64,000 nucleotides of DNA from Ruminococcus sp. AF41-9 (GTDB taxonomy: Bacteria; Bacillota; Clostridia; Lachnospirales; Lachnospiraceae), in NCBI RefSeq assembly GCF_003477525.1, contig NZ_QUDO01000021.1:1-64000 (forward strand), in the 5' to 3' direction. Each line of letters opens with the position of its first letter. The stretch's first letter is position 1. The translations under genes and the position numbers were made by a program. Positions 8,569 through 17,176 of this stretch are shown here, one piece after another. The notes under the pieces were generated by a model. It saw nothing but the letters and a program-made list of their open reading frames with translations. It was not told where the DNA came from and did not search any database.

Positions 8569-9447
8569 ACCTAAGAAAGAAATTCAGCTTACTACTTATG
8601 ATGAATTGCTTGGAATCAATGAAGCCGAACAGAATACTCTTAATCAGATTGTTGAAGTGCCATTAAATGAGTTACATCCTTTTAGAAATCATCCATTTCA
8701 TGTAAATGATGATGAAAAAATGGCTGAAACAGTAGAAAGTATCAAGAATTATGGCATCTTAAATCCTGCATTGGTACGTCCTCGCGCAGAGGGAGGATAT
8801 GAACTGATTGCTGGTCACAGGAGAAAACGTGGTTGCGAACTGGCTGGAAAAAGTAAAATGCCAGTACTCATACGGAACTATACCGATGATGAAGCCGTAA
8901 TCGTTATGGTGGATTCTAATATACAGAGAGAAAATTTGCTTCCAAGCGAAAAGGCATATGCTTATAAGATGAAGATGGATGCAGTAAAACATCAGGGCAT
9001 AAAAGACGAAAACGCAGCTTCTGTTGACAGTGCAGATCTGGTTGGACAGGCTGCCGGTGACAGTGGAAGAACCGTTCAGCGTTACATACGCTTGACCTGT
9101 CTTATTCCCGAATTGCTGAAATTGTTGGATGAAGGAAAGATTAATTTTACAGTAGGTGTTTCATTAACCTATTTATCAGAAACGGAGCAGATTTGGGTGA
9201 AAGACTGCATAGTGTCTGGAGCAAGCTCTGTTACAGGTTCAATGGCAACAAAACTGAAGCAATACAGCGGTGAAGGTAAACTGACAGAATTAGCGGTACA
9301 GCTATTCTGAATGAAAAGAAAACAGAGACAGGAAAAGTTACTTTAACTGAAAAGATAATACGAAAGTATTTCCCAAAGGAATATAACAGAGAACAGATTG
9401 AACAGGTTATCTATGAACTGCTTGATAACTGGAAGAAAAGCCAATAA
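8561..9447 (+). pseudogene. parB: ParB/Spo0J partition protein, single-base frameshift near the 3' end
   Basis: From ATG 8561 the product has the ParB N-terminal nuclease-like domain (EVPLNELHPFRNHPFHV, then ELIAGHRRKRGCELAG), box II (ENLLPSEKAYAYKMKM) and a central helix-turn-helix region. The frame stops at 9310 after LTELAVQLF. Adding one G to the GC context at about 9302 restores LTELAVQAILNEKK and an open frame to 9447 ending EQIEQVIYELLDNWKK, the usual family C-terminus. ParB would load on parS-like sites and stimulate ParA. A second, intact ParB of different lineage is encoded at 56721-57575. Confidence 0.85.
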
Positions 9448-9469
9448 AGAGGGAAGGAGGGAAAGCAAA

Positions 9470-10536
9470 ATGGCAAAATCCGAAAGCACAAAAATAGAGT
9501 TTGGTTATTTTCACGATTATGAGTCGGAACAGTTTGCTTTTTACCGTATTCCCAAAGTATTATTCACAGATGAATATTTCCGTAATCTGTCCAGCAATGC
9601 AAAGGTCCTTTATGGCTGATGCTGGACAGAATGGCTTTGTCTATCAGAAATAATTGGGTGGACAATGAGGGGAAAGTTTATATCATATTTACATTGGAAC
9701 AAGTGATGGAATATATGAACTGTGGAAAAGACAAAGGTGTGAAAATTCTTGCAGAATTAGATACTGATAAAGGAATTGGTTTGATTGAAAGAGTAAAGAG
9801 AGGCTTGGGAAAACCAACAATTATTTATGTAAAGAGCTTTGTATATAGAAAAGAAAAAATATTAGATTCGGCAGAGAATGATAACCGAAGTCAAGAAGTC
9901 GGAAATGCCGAAGTCAAGAGTTCGGAAAAACCGAAGTCTGGAGTTCTGGAAAGTCGAAGTCAAGAGTTCGGAAAAACCGAAGTCTGGAAGTCGGAAAAAT
10001 CGAAGTCTGGAGTTCGGAAAAACCGAAGTACAGAAGTCGGAAAAACCGACCCTAATAATACTAATTATAATTATACTGATATTAGTAATACTGACAGAAG
10101 TAATACTGATCTTATCAATCTTTCAGATTCTTCTGAACAGCAGTCAATGGATTTGATGGAAGAGATGGAGTTATTCCAGATGAATACTGCACTTGTAAAA
10201 AGAAATATTGAATATGACTGTCTTGTACAACGATGCAGACTGGGGGAACAGCAACAGTTGGATGAAATTGTGGCACTAATTGTGGAAACAATCAGCATAG
10301 AACGGGAGAATATTACGATCAGTGGAGTGAAATACCCATATCAGTTTGTAAAAAGCAGATTATTGTTGCTGGAAGAAAGCCACATAGAGTATGTACTTGA
10401 CTGTCTGCATGAGAATACCAGGGAAGTAAAGAACATAAAAGCGTACTTGCTTACCTGTCTTATGAATTCAATAACGACAATAGGCAATTATTACCAGGCA
10501 AAAGTAAATCATGATATGTACGGAGGTGACATATGA
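9470..10536 (+). pseudogene. repA: RepA_N-family replication initiator, single-base frameshift
   Basis: ATG 9470 (MAKSESTKIEFGYF) opens a RepA_N winged-helix domain: FHDYESEQFAFYRIPKVLF, then a frame break at about 9617 in the sequence TATGGCTGATG. Adding one C restores LYGLMLDRMALSIRNN and the frame runs to 10536. RepA_N proteins start theta replication of low-copy Gram-positive plasmids. After the DNA-binding domain comes a repetitive stretch (residues about 135-190) rich in Ser, Glu, Lys and Val that coincides with DNA iterons, then a C-terminal host-specific domain. The gene follows parAB and ends 4 bases into the next gene. Only the missing base argues against function. Confidence 0.85.
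9892..10048 (+). repeat. Iteron cluster inside repA: candidate replication origin
   Basis: Multiple CGAAGTC units and TTCGG-AAAAA-CCGAA dyads alternate in a roughly 150-bp tract within the repA coding sequence. RepA_N plasmids such as pAD1 and pCF10 are known to have their origin inside the initiator gene as repeated motifs. I infer this is the ICE's vegetative origin. Confidence 0.65.
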
Positions 10537-10919
10537 GAGGAAAAGAAATTATAACAAAATTGATAATTCCTGGTGCAATAGCTATGATTATCTGCTTAAT
10601 TGTTCACCCTATGTGCATGAATGGTGAAATATTAGACTGGAGAAAATTATTGCTTTTTGTGGGAATACCTTTCGGAATCCAGAAAATGTTTTTGCTGGTT
10701 GTTCCAAGAAATGTGGGGACAGGGGAAATGCTTGGTTTGTTGGTACTTAAACTGATGGTAGGAAGTTTGATTGGAATAGGGGTTCTTGCCTGGAGATTAT
10801 TAGCTGTAGCAGGAATTTTGCTAAAAAACGGCATTTCTGGAATTATATGGATCATAAAAAGACTGAAAGAAATGGTGATCAAAAATGAGCGAAAAGCAAC
10901 TGGAAAAATTGTATTATAG
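10533..10919 (+). CDS. Small multi-pass membrane protein (DUF6050-like)
   Basis: A 128-residue hydrophobic protein with about four membrane segments (ITKLIIPGAIAMIICLIV; LLLFVGIPFGIQKMFLLVV; a third around residues 65-85; a fourth around 88-108) and a basic tail. It overlaps the repA stop by 4 bases. The pattern matches DUF6050 as I recall it. No catalytic motif is visible. It may be an ICE-encoded membrane factor; no more specific role can be supported. Confidence 0.55.
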   Translation: MRGKEIITKLIIPGAIAMIICLIVHPMCMNGEILDWRKLLLFVGIPFGIQKMFLLVVPRNVGTGEMLGLLVLKLMVGSLIGIGVLAWRLLAVAGILLKNGISGIIWIIKRLKEMVIKNERKATGKIVL

Positions 10920-11172
10920 CATTTATCCAATAAATCAATGTGAAACACAAAGTAAAAGTTATGAAGAGACAAAGGAACTGTGTGAAATATTAGAAAAGGA
11001 AATGATAAGTCTAATGAGTCCGGATCTGCAGGCAATGTTTGAGGATTACAAGGAATATACTTTAAATCTTAAACAAACAGAACAGAGAGACGCTTACATA
11101 GATGGATTAGCGTTTGGGATTCGCACAATTTCGGAAGCCTTTTTACATGAGAACAAAAATAGAATATGGTGA
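10885..11172 (+). CDS. Small helical protein (DUF6809-like)
   Basis: A 95-residue, mostly helical protein (LYYSIYPINQ, then a charged helix and LKQTEQRDAYIDGLAFGIRT) with start ATG 10885 lying 35 bases inside the previous gene. The C-terminal pattern of a YIDGLAFGIR-type segment resembles DUF6809, a family common in Clostridia phages and ICEs. It has no membrane segment. The function is unknown. Confidence 0.55.
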   Translation: MSEKQLEKLYYSIYPINQCETQSKSYEETKELCEILEKEMISLMSPDLQAMFEDYKEYTLNLKQTEQRDAYIDGLAFGIRTISEAFLHENKNRIW

Positions 11173-11231
11173 TTGAAAAAGCAGTCTGTCAAGGCTGCTT
11201 TTTCTGTACCGCTTACATAGGAGAATGAGAT

Positions 11232-11426
11232 GTGATTGATTTGATAATTATTATTATGGCAGGAATAGTGCTTTTGTTTTTGCTGTCTTGTTGCTTTATG
11301 GTTGCAAGGCTGTTGGATGAGGAAATATCTATGTATGGATATGAAGGAAAAGAAAACTGGGAAAGGGAACAACTTCCCGACAAATTGTCGAGAAGTTCAA
11401 CAGATGAAAGACATGGAGATAAATGA
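11232..11426 (+). CDS. Small single-pass membrane protein
   Basis: A 64-residue product from GTG 11232 with one N-terminal membrane helix (LIIIIMAGIVLLFLLSC) and a hydrophilic tail. The tail region overlaps the 25-bp dyad at 11372-11396 and the start of the XRE gene at 11404, so its 3' end may be under regulatory rather than protein constraint. GAGAATGAG upstream is a weak ribosome site. No family is recognised. Confidence 0.4.
   Translation: MIDLIIIIMAGIVLLFLLSCCFMVARLLDEEISMYGYEGKENWEREQLPDKLSRSSTDERHGDK
11372..11396. promoter_or_regulatory. 25-bp dyad, copy 1 (upstream of XRE regulator)
   Basis: An imperfect palindrome: ACTTCCCGACAA, centre A, TTGTCGAGAAGT, with one mismatched pair. It ends 7 bases before the XRE regulator ATG at 11404. 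Copy 2 at 13401-13425 is its exact reverse complement, and copy 3 lies at 23662-23686. Best read as an operator or RNA hairpin controlling translation of the regulator. Confidence 0.6.
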
Positions 11427-11709
11427 AAAGATTCGTTATTTTCGGAAACAGAGAGGGCTATCGCAGGAGCTGCTTGCAGAACGAACAGGAATTAATGTGA
11501 ATACAATTCGGAAGTATGAAATAGGCATACGAAAGCCGAAAGTAGAACAATTAAAGAAAATTGCGGATGGACTTGAAATTAGTGTAATAGAATTTTTGGA
11601 TATTGAAATAGAAAATGAAGCGGACTTGATTGCTATGCTGAAAAAAATCAGTCCGTTTTTTAAGTGGGACGGATTGCTTCATGTATTGGAGGGGGAAAAG
11701 TTTTTATGA
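11404..11709 (+). CDS. XRE-family helix-turn-helix regulator
   Basis: A 101-residue protein with a Cro/C1-type HTH in its first 65 residues (EKIRYFRKQRGLSQELLAER, then GINVNTIRKYEIGIRKPKVE), followed by a short C-terminal extension. I chose ATG 11404; ATG 11413 is an alternative, and neither has a strong Shine-Dalgarno because the 25-bp dyad occupies that position. This arrangement suggests autoregulation through the dyad. The same dyad precedes the pcfB and Maff2 gene groups, so this protein is the natural candidate to bind all three. Its stop overlaps the next ATG (ATGA). Confidence 0.8.
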   Translation: MKDMEINEKIRYFRKQRGLSQELLAERTGINVNTIRKYEIGIRKPKVEQLKKIADGLEISVIEFLDIEIENEADLIAMLKKISPFFKWDGLLHVLEGEKFL

Positions 11710-12497
11710 TTGGTGTAGGAAGTATATTGATATCACTGTTTTTGGTTTTGGTTTGTTATTCATTAACACTGACAGCGAAAAGAGCAGATGAAAACTTATT
11801 GATGATCTGTGAACAGAATCAGAAAATTGAAGAAGAGAAAGGAAAGCAAGAAATGGAATCAAAGAGAGACATTTTGAGAGTGATTGAAAAAGAAATCAAA
11901 AAAGGAAGTGCGCCAGTTGCATTTGCGGGTTTGGGGTTTTCCGAAGAATGTTATCATTTGGTAGATAGTCAGGCTAAGATGAACCAACTTTTAGATTATT
12001 TTTTTCGCAATGAAGAATACGCAGCTTTGGCAGATCGGCAGGTGAAAAGTAATATCTATGCAGAAATGGGCAAAAGGCTGAATTTCCGTAGTGCCAGATC
12101 TGATCGAGAAAGAAAGAATATGGAGGTAACGGCGAAACGATGGATTAAGAAAAAGCATCCAACATTTGATGGTGATGTATATGTCGAAAATATCCGGTGT
12201 TTTCTGGATATTTCTAAAGAAGAGTTAGAAAAACGTAAATGTACAGTCAATGAACAGGATACGACAGCACTTATTTTCAGCCAGAAACATCTTGAAGCAT
12301 TATACTTGCAATGTCTTATGCACAGACGAAACGCAATGCAAGAGGTTCCGGAATTAAAAGGTTTGTCAGAAACGTGCAATAGGATTTATAAATTGCAGGA
12401 TGTAGATGTATTATTCCAGTGCCTGCTGATGGATCAGATGTATTGGGAAGAAAAATTGTATGTGCAGTTTAGTACAGTATACATATTAAAAAAGTAA
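11706..12497 (+). CDS. Membrane-anchored protein of unknown function
   Basis: A 263-residue product coupled to the XRE gene by an ATGA overlap. An N-terminal membrane helix (GSILISLFLVLVCYSLTL) is followed by a charged coiled segment (residues about 32-62) and a helical, Cys-poor globular part with no recognised domain. It is probably a cytoplasm-facing membrane protein. No family recognised. Its pairing with the regulator suggests a sensor or anti-regulator role, but this is only inference from position. Confidence 0.55.
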   Translation: MIGVGSILISLFLVLVCYSLTLTAKRADENLLMICEQNQKIEEEKGKQEMESKRDILRVIEKEIKKGSAPVAFAGLGFSEECYHLVDSQAKMNQLLDYFFRNEEYAALADRQVKSNIYAEMGKRLNFRSARSDRERKNMEVTAKRWIKKKHPTFDGDVYVENIRCFLDISKEELEKRKCTVNEQDTTALIFSQKHLEALYLQCLMHRRNAMQEVPELKGLSETCNRIYKLQDVDVLFQCLLMDQMYWEEKLYVQFSTVYILKK

Positions 12498-12581
12498 AAG
12501 GAATAATAAAAAAGCTGACAGAACTCTATGTATGGAGTAAAATAAAGGAAATTATATACAATATATATGGAGATAGTGCAA

Positions 12582-13325
12582 ATGAGAGATAATTTTAGTG
12601 AAGCAACAAAAAAATTGCTTGCTGATAGAGCAGGAAGAAAATGTTCCAATCCGTATTGTCGAAGAACAACGATAGGACCGCAATTGGGGGACAAGGGAAC
12701 TGTTAATATAGGTGAGGCCGCACATATATATGCTGCATCTCCTGGAGGAAAAAGATATAAAGAAGATATGACCTCAGAACAAAGATCAAGTTATGAAAAC
12801 GGAATATGGATGTGTAGGACACATGCTGCACTTATTGACAGAGATGAAAAGTATTTTACAGTTGAAATGTTAAAAAGTTGGAAAGAAGATGCTGAAAAAA
12901 ATGCGGCGGATGAAATCATAGGCCAAGTTGACGAAGTAAGAAAATGTAAATTTAGAATGAATTTATTTTACATGGATTTTTTAGAAGATAAAAAAATTCT
13001 TGCGTCACTTAATAAAAGTAGAGGAGCTATGGTAGATGAAAGTTGTTTTCCAGTTCAAAATGAATGGGAAAAGCATTTGGAAGAGATTTCATATTTAATT
13101 GGAGCAGAATTAAGTACAAGTATGTACAGAATTTTAAGAGAACTACAAGTGTTCAAGGAAATTATGAAAAAAGAAATTGATAGATGTGCTGGGAGAAGAA
13201 TGTCTGATAAGGAGTCCCTTGCGTATTGTAGACGCGCAGATTTATTTAAAGAAAGAATGGAAGAATGGTTAACCGATGAGTTTATTGAATCAATAAAATT
13301 TTTCTGTGACTTTAGTAAAGAATAG
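12582..13325 (+). CDS. HNH-type zinc-finger endonuclease domain protein
   Basis: A 247-residue protein. I chose ATG 12582 (MRDNFSEATKKLLADRAG) because GGAGAT lies 7 bases upstream and relatives begin this way. Residues 1-110 form an HNH-like zinc module: CSNPYCRR with two Cys, GEAAHIYAASPGGKRY with the catalytic-type His, and NGIWMCRTHAALIDRD with the second Cys/His pair and acidic residue, then YFTVEMLKSWK. The same N-terminal module occurs in several bacterial defence proteins fused to other domains. The C-terminal 140 residues are helical and not recognised. It is an isolated gene with its own terminator between ICE modules, typical of cargo. A defence or inter-element exclusion role is inference. 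Confidence 0.7.
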   Translation: MRDNFSEATKKLLADRAGRKCSNPYCRRTTIGPQLGDKGTVNIGEAAHIYAASPGGKRYKEDMTSEQRSSYENGIWMCRTHAALIDRDEKYFTVEMLKSWKEDAEKNAADEIIGQVDEVRKCKFRMNLFYMDFLEDKKILASLNKSRGAMVDESCFPVQNEWEKHLEEISYLIGAELSTSMYRILRELQVFKEIMKKEIDRCAGRRMSDKESLAYCRRADLFKERMEEWLTDEFIESIKFFCDFSKE

Positions 13326-13342
13326 TGAATAATGTTTTATAG

Positions 13343-13386
13343 CCGGCCGGTTCAGTTTATTAGAAATTGGAATCAGCCGGTTTTTT
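13343..13386 (+). terminator. Terminator after the HNH gene
   Basis: A 10-bp stem with one mismatch (CCGGC outer pairs, 13343-13352 with 13371-13380) followed by TTTTTT. Confidence 0.7.
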
Positions 13387-13400
13387 ATATTTAAAAGAGT

Positions 13401-13425
13401 ACTTCTCGACAATTTGTCGGGAAGT
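13401..13425. promoter_or_regulatory. 25-bp dyad, copy 2 (upstream of pcfB/virD4)
   Basis: ACTTCTCGACAA, centre T, TTGTCGGGAAGT: the exact reverse complement of copy 1. It lies right after the HNH terminator, 20 bases ahead of a ribosome site and a 12-codon reading frame (ATG 13445), and 92 bases ahead of pcfB. Confidence 0.6.
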
Positions 13426-13444
13426 GGAAAGGAGCCAAATTCCA

Positions 13445-13483
13445 ATGAAAATATATCTCCCCCATCTGTTAGTTCCACCATAA
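13445..13483 (+). CDS. Possible 12-residue leader peptide ahead of pcfB
   Basis: ATG 13445 encodes MKIYLPHLLVPP and stops, with AAAGGAG about 9 bases upstream and the 25-bp dyad just before. A peptide ending in Pro-Pro immediately before the stop could slow the ribosome. It is too short to judge by composition; listed because a similar dyad-ribosome site-ORF arrangement occurs at copy 3. Confidence 0.25.
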   Translation: MKIYLPHLLVPP

Positions 13484-13516
13484 TTTGCTGATCAGAATCG
13501 AAAGGAGGCGTGCAAA

Positions 13517-13999
13517 TTGCAGGAAGAAGTTACTCAGAAAACAATCGCATTGTCGGTTAAAACTGCAAGAGTGACTGCCGACGTGTTAAAAAATATGCTG
13601 CGGAAGTATCTGTCAGGACAGAAACAAAAAGGAAAGAATCCTTATAAGGTTGGAAAACAGTCATACAAAGAACTGAAAAGCCAGGGTTCTGGTTTATCCA
13701 ATATTGAAATCACAGATGGAAATATCAAGTCCTTTGAGCGAGTGGCGAAAAAATACCGTTTAGATTTTGCCTTGAAAAAAGACAGTTCGACCAAGCCACC
13801 GACCTACTATGTGTTCTTTAAAGGGCAGGATACAGAAATGATGAATCTGGCATTTAAGAAATATTTGGGTGTACGGATGAACAAAAAGGATAAGCCATCT
13901 ATTATGAAAAAACTTATGCACTTTAAGGATGCTGTGTCTAAAGGAAAGAACAGAGAACGAGCAAGAGAACAGCAGAAAGACAGAGGGCAGAGTTTATGA
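13517..13999 (+). CDS. pcfB: PcfB-family conjugation protein (DUF3801)
   Basis: A 160-residue protein starting at TTG 13517 (MQEEVTQKTIALSVKTARVT) behind AAAGGAGG. This N-terminus and the following helical segments match PcfB/DUF3801 proteins, which in pCF10-type systems belong to the relaxosome and dock DNA-processing proteins to the coupling ATPase. The C-terminal 40 residues are very basic. Its stop codon overlaps the virD4 start (ATGAC), so the two are translationally coupled, consistent with a shared role at the entrance of the mating channel. Confidence 0.8.
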   Translation: MQEEVTQKTIALSVKTARVTADVLKNMLRKYLSGQKQKGKNPYKVGKQSYKELKSQGSGLSNIEITDGNIKSFERVAKKYRLDFALKKDSSTKPPTYYVFFKGQDTEMMNLAFKKYLGVRMNKKDKPSIMKKLMHFKDAVSKGKNRERAREQQKDRGQSL

Positions 14000-14519
14000 C
14001 GGAGAAAAAACAGCAGCATAAGAAGAAAAGAGGAAAAGTTCAGCATATCAGAGGCTCTCCGAAAAAGAGAAAAATATCTGGAAAAGCTGTTTTTTCCACA
14101 GAGAGTATCCCAGGAAAAATGCTTGCAGATGTGAAAAATCTGATTACGGACAAGGTAAGTGAATTGAAGAGGGCAGATCAGAAAAAGCTGTTTTTAGCTA
14201 ATTTCCCCTATCTGATGTTTGCCTATTTTTTCAATAAGATTGCCTGGTTGTATCGGGTAAACACCGGAGCAACTTTCTGGGATAAATTTATGAATACCAT
14301 TACTTATTTTGAACTGGCGTTTCAGAATCTCTGGCCAAGTTTGAATCATATAGATTTGTTGTGTGGAATCGCAGGCGGCGTGGCTGTAAAGCTTATTATT
14401 ATTTACCGCACGAAAAATGCCAGGAAATATCGACTGGGTGTGGAGTATGGTTCTGCCAGATGGAGTGCATAATTTTAAGTGTAAATGACACATACATGGA
14501 CGCACAGGAGGTTATGCAC

Positions 14520-16370
14520 ATGACTGATTATAGCAAAATTACAGCCCTTTACTCCCGCCTTTCCGTGGGCGACGAGGACAGGGACGGCGGCGAGAGCAAC
14601 AGCATACAGAACCAAAGAATATTTTTGGAGAACTATGCCAGAGGGCAGCACCTAACCAATATCCGGCACTACATCGACGATGACGAAAGCGGCAGATTTT
14701 TTGACCGTTCCGCCTACTCCCGCATGATGGACGATGTGGAAAACGGGAAAATCGGTGTCTGCATTATGAAAGACCTCACCCGCTGGGGGCGTGACTATCT
14801 CCAAGTCGGCAACGCGATGGAGATATTCAGACGGAACAATGTGCGCTTTATCGCGGTCAACAACGGGATAGACAGCGAGAAGCCCGACACATTGGAGTTT
14901 GCGCCCTTTATCAATATCATGTCGGAGTGGTACGCAAAGGACATCAGCAAGAAAGTGAAAACGGGCATTAAGACCAAAGGTATGAGTGGAAAGCCGATTG
15001 TCACCGAAGCCCCTTACGGCTATGTCAAAGACCCGGACAACAAGGATTTTTGGATAATCGACGAAGAAGCCGCCGAGGTTGTCCGTTTGATTTTCCGTCT
15101 GTTTATCGGCGGGAAAAACCGCAACCAAATCGCCGTACATCTGACACAGGAGCAAATCCCAACCCCCACTTTCTACATGAAAGACCGCGGGCGGGGAACC
15201 TGTAAAAATAAGACGCTCAACGAGGATAACCGCTGCAAGTGGAACAAAGTCACCTTGACCAATATCCTCACACGGCAGGAGTATTGCGGCGATGTGGTCA
15301 ACTTCAAGACCACAAAGCATTTCCGGGATAAACATAACCACTATGTAGACCGGAGCCAGTGGCACATCACAGAAAATGTGCATGAGCCGATTATCAGCCG
15401 CAGCGATTTTGAAACCGTACAGCGGATTTTGGAAAACGCACCCGTCAGACGCCCCAACGGGGACGGGGAAATCCACCCTTTATCCGGCTTGCTTTTCTGT
15501 AAGGACTGCGGCGCAAAAATGCACATTCGTATAGATTACCGGAACGGCGGCAAGCGGCACGTTGCTTTTTGCAGCGAGTACCACAAGGGAAAAGCCAAGA
15601 ACCCCAAATGCCATTCCCCGCACATCATGGACGCGGACTTGCTCATGCAGACCATCGCGGAAGTGCTGAAGAAAATCGAGGACTATTCTATCAGCAACCG
15701 GGCGGAGTTTGAAGCATTAGTGAAAAAGAACCTTGCCATGCAGCAGACCGACCAGACCAAAAAGCAGCAGAAGCGTATTCCGCAAATCACGACGCGCCTT
15801 GAACAGATTGACAAGGTGCTGAACAAGCTCTATGAGGACAACGCCCTCGGCACGATCCCGCAAGACCGTTATGAGCAGATGTCGCAGAAGTATTCGGAAG
15901 AATACTACACGCTGAAAGCGGAGCTTGCCACGCTCCAAGAACAGCTATCCGCTTATGAGAACGCGGGAGGACGGGCGCAGAAGTTTTTGAAGCTGACGGA
16001 ACGCCATGCCGCCTTTACCGAGCTTACCCCCGCCATTCTCAACGAGTTTATCAGCCGGATTGAAGTGCATGAGCGCGACCAAAAAAGGGCGAGATACGCA
16101 ATCCAGCACATCAGCATATATTTCAATTATATCGGCAAGTTTGAGAACGAAGTGACACAGCTTGCAGAGCCGACCGAGCAGGAAATCCGGCAAATGCGGG
16201 AGGAAATCGAAGAAGCCAAAAAGGAAAAGAGCCGCGCCTACCACCGCAACTATTCAAGGGAATACCGGGCGAGAAATCTTGAAAAGCAGCGGGAGTATGA
16301 CCGCATGAAAGCGCGGGAATACCGGGCAAAGAGAAAGGCACAGGCAGCCGCCGCACAGCCCGCACAGTAA
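14520..16370 (+). CDS. Large serine recombinase of IME-2
   Basis: A 616-residue recombinase starting at ATG 14520 behind AGGAGG. The N-terminal catalytic domain holds YSRLS with the nucleophile Ser15, then SIQNQRIFLENYA and KDLTRWGRDYLQVG. The recombinase domain (about 165-290) includes APYGYVKDP, and a zinc ribbon with LLFCKDCGAKMHIR is followed by a long coiled coil (about 400-480) and a very basic Arg/Ala-rich tail. Such enzymes cut both strands with 2-bp staggers and mediate insertion and excision. It is the first gene at the element's left edge and should be responsible for the virD4 insertion. Its C-terminal tail (RAYHRNYSREYRAR) is common in this subgroup. Confidence 0.93.
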   Translation: MTDYSKITALYSRLSVGDEDRDGGESNSIQNQRIFLENYARGQHLTNIRHYIDDDESGRFFDRSAYSRMMDDVENGKIGVCIMKDLTRWGRDYLQVGNAMEIFRRNNVRFIAVNNGIDSEKPDTLEFAPFINIMSEWYAKDISKKVKTGIKTKGMSGKPIVTEAPYGYVKDPDNKDFWIIDEEAAEVVRLIFRLFIGGKNRNQIAVHLTQEQIPTPTFYMKDRGRGTCKNKTLNEDNRCKWNKVTLTNILTRQEYCGDVVNFKTTKHFRDKHNHYVDRSQWHITENVHEPIISRSDFETVQRILENAPVRRPNGDGEIHPLSGLLFCKDCGAKMHIRIDYRNGGKRHVAFCSEYHKGKAKNPKCHSPHIMDADLLMQTIAEVLKKIEDYSISNRAEFEALVKKNLAMQQTDQTKKQQKRIPQITTRLEQIDKVLNKLYEDNALGTIPQDRYEQMSQKYSEEYYTLKAELATLQEQLSAYENAGGRAQKFLKLTERHAAFTELTPAILNEFISRIEVHERDQKRARYAIQHISIYFNYIGKFENEVTQLAEPTEQEIRQMREEIEEAKKEKSRAYHRNYSREYRARNLEKQREYDRMKAREYRAKRKAQAAAAQPAQ

Positions 16371-16390
16371 AACAGAATAACCGTCAACCA

Positions 16391-16426
16391 AGAGGGATTT
16401 TCCGAACTACGGGAAATCCCTCTTTT
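16391..16426 (+). terminator. Terminator after the IME-2 recombinase
   Basis: A 13-bp stem with one G-U pair (16391-16403 with 16411-16423) ending in CTTTT. Confidence 0.75.
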
Positions 16427-16449
16427 GCGCCCAAAGAAAGGAGCCGCCT

Positions 16450-16641
16450 ATGGCAGAACAGACCCCCGACAGCATCATCACGACCCAGAGGAACGGGCAG
16501 ACCATTGTTGCGGAGTTATTTTTCAATCACAGCAGCACAGAAACATTCCGCGACAAGCTGCTCAAACTGGTGCTTGCCGACAGTTCGCGTTTATCCGCGT
16601 TTGACGGTCAAGAACCGGAAAAAACGGAAATCTTGCGATAA
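16450..16641 (+). CDS. TnpW-like small transposon protein
   Basis: A 63-residue protein with start ATG 16450 (AAAGGAG upstream). The pattern of a short N-terminus, RNGQTIVAELFFN and then ETFRDKLLKLVLAD is like the TnpW family found in many Clostridia IMEs (a strand pair followed by a DKxLxLI-type helix). Function unknown. It is followed by a GC-rich hairpin (GCCGCCC / GGGCGGT). Confidence 0.55.
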   Translation: MAEQTPDSIITTQRNGQTIVAELFFNHSSTETFRDKLLKLVLADSSRLSAFDGQEPEKTEILR

Positions 16642-16643
16642 CA

Positions 16644-16679
16644 GCCGCCCCGACGATACACTCCCCGTCTGGGCGGTTT
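16644..16679 (+). terminator. Hairpin after the TnpW-like gene
   Basis: GCCGCCC and GGGCGGT form a 7-bp stem followed by TTTCTATTT. It is a plausible terminator separating the two small genes. Confidence 0.5.
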
Positions 16680-16774
16680 CTATTTGAAAATCCTCATTTT
16701 CCCCAAGTCAAGAGCCGGGAAAAACACCCGAAAAATGCCCCTATTGCGTAACAGGGGCGCAGAAAGGAGAGTTT

Positions 16775-17071
16775 ATGAGAACAGGGCTTACGAAGCAGGA
16801 AAAGACCACCGATATTTGGTTTGACGAGAAAGACCCCCTTATCCATATCCGCACCCACAACACCGACTTAAAGAAGCGGCTTGCCGCCTACGCCGGACAG
16901 CACCCCGACCAGTGCCGCCAGACCGACGCAGACCCCGAAACGGACTGCATGGAGTTTGATATTGCAAAGGGGCGTTTCTCTTTCCGTCTGACCGCCCCAT
17001 ACAACGAGGAACGGCGGGAAGCTGCGCGGCGGTCTGCCAGAGAAAACAAGGCCACTGACAGGCTGAAATGA
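16775..17071 (+). CDS. Conserved small IME/ICE protein of unknown function
   Basis: A 98-residue protein starting at ATG 16775 behind AAAGGAG. It contains DPLIHIRTHNTDLKKRL and GRFSFRLTAPYNEERR, a pattern I recall in many Clostridia mobile elements without an assigned role. The middle is acidic and the C-terminus basic. The strand-rich core could be a nucleic-acid-binding fold, but there is no direct evidence. Confidence 0.6.
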   Translation: MRTGLTKQEKTTDIWFDEKDPLIHIRTHNTDLKKRLAAYAGQHPDQCRQTDADPETDCMEFDIAKGRFSFRLTAPYNEERREAARRSARENKATDRLK

Positions 17072-17176
17072 GGTGGATTTATTCATAACCATGTGCTATG
17101 ATATTTATAGATAGTGAAACTTCCTTTCAATTTTTTCGTCTATACAAGTAACAGAGAAGAACAGGAGGCTTGTTCC

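Noticed and set aside
9880..10050. Possible CRISPR array from repeated units
   Set aside because: Units are irregular, contiguous without unique spacers, and lie within an open repA frame; they fit replication iterons.
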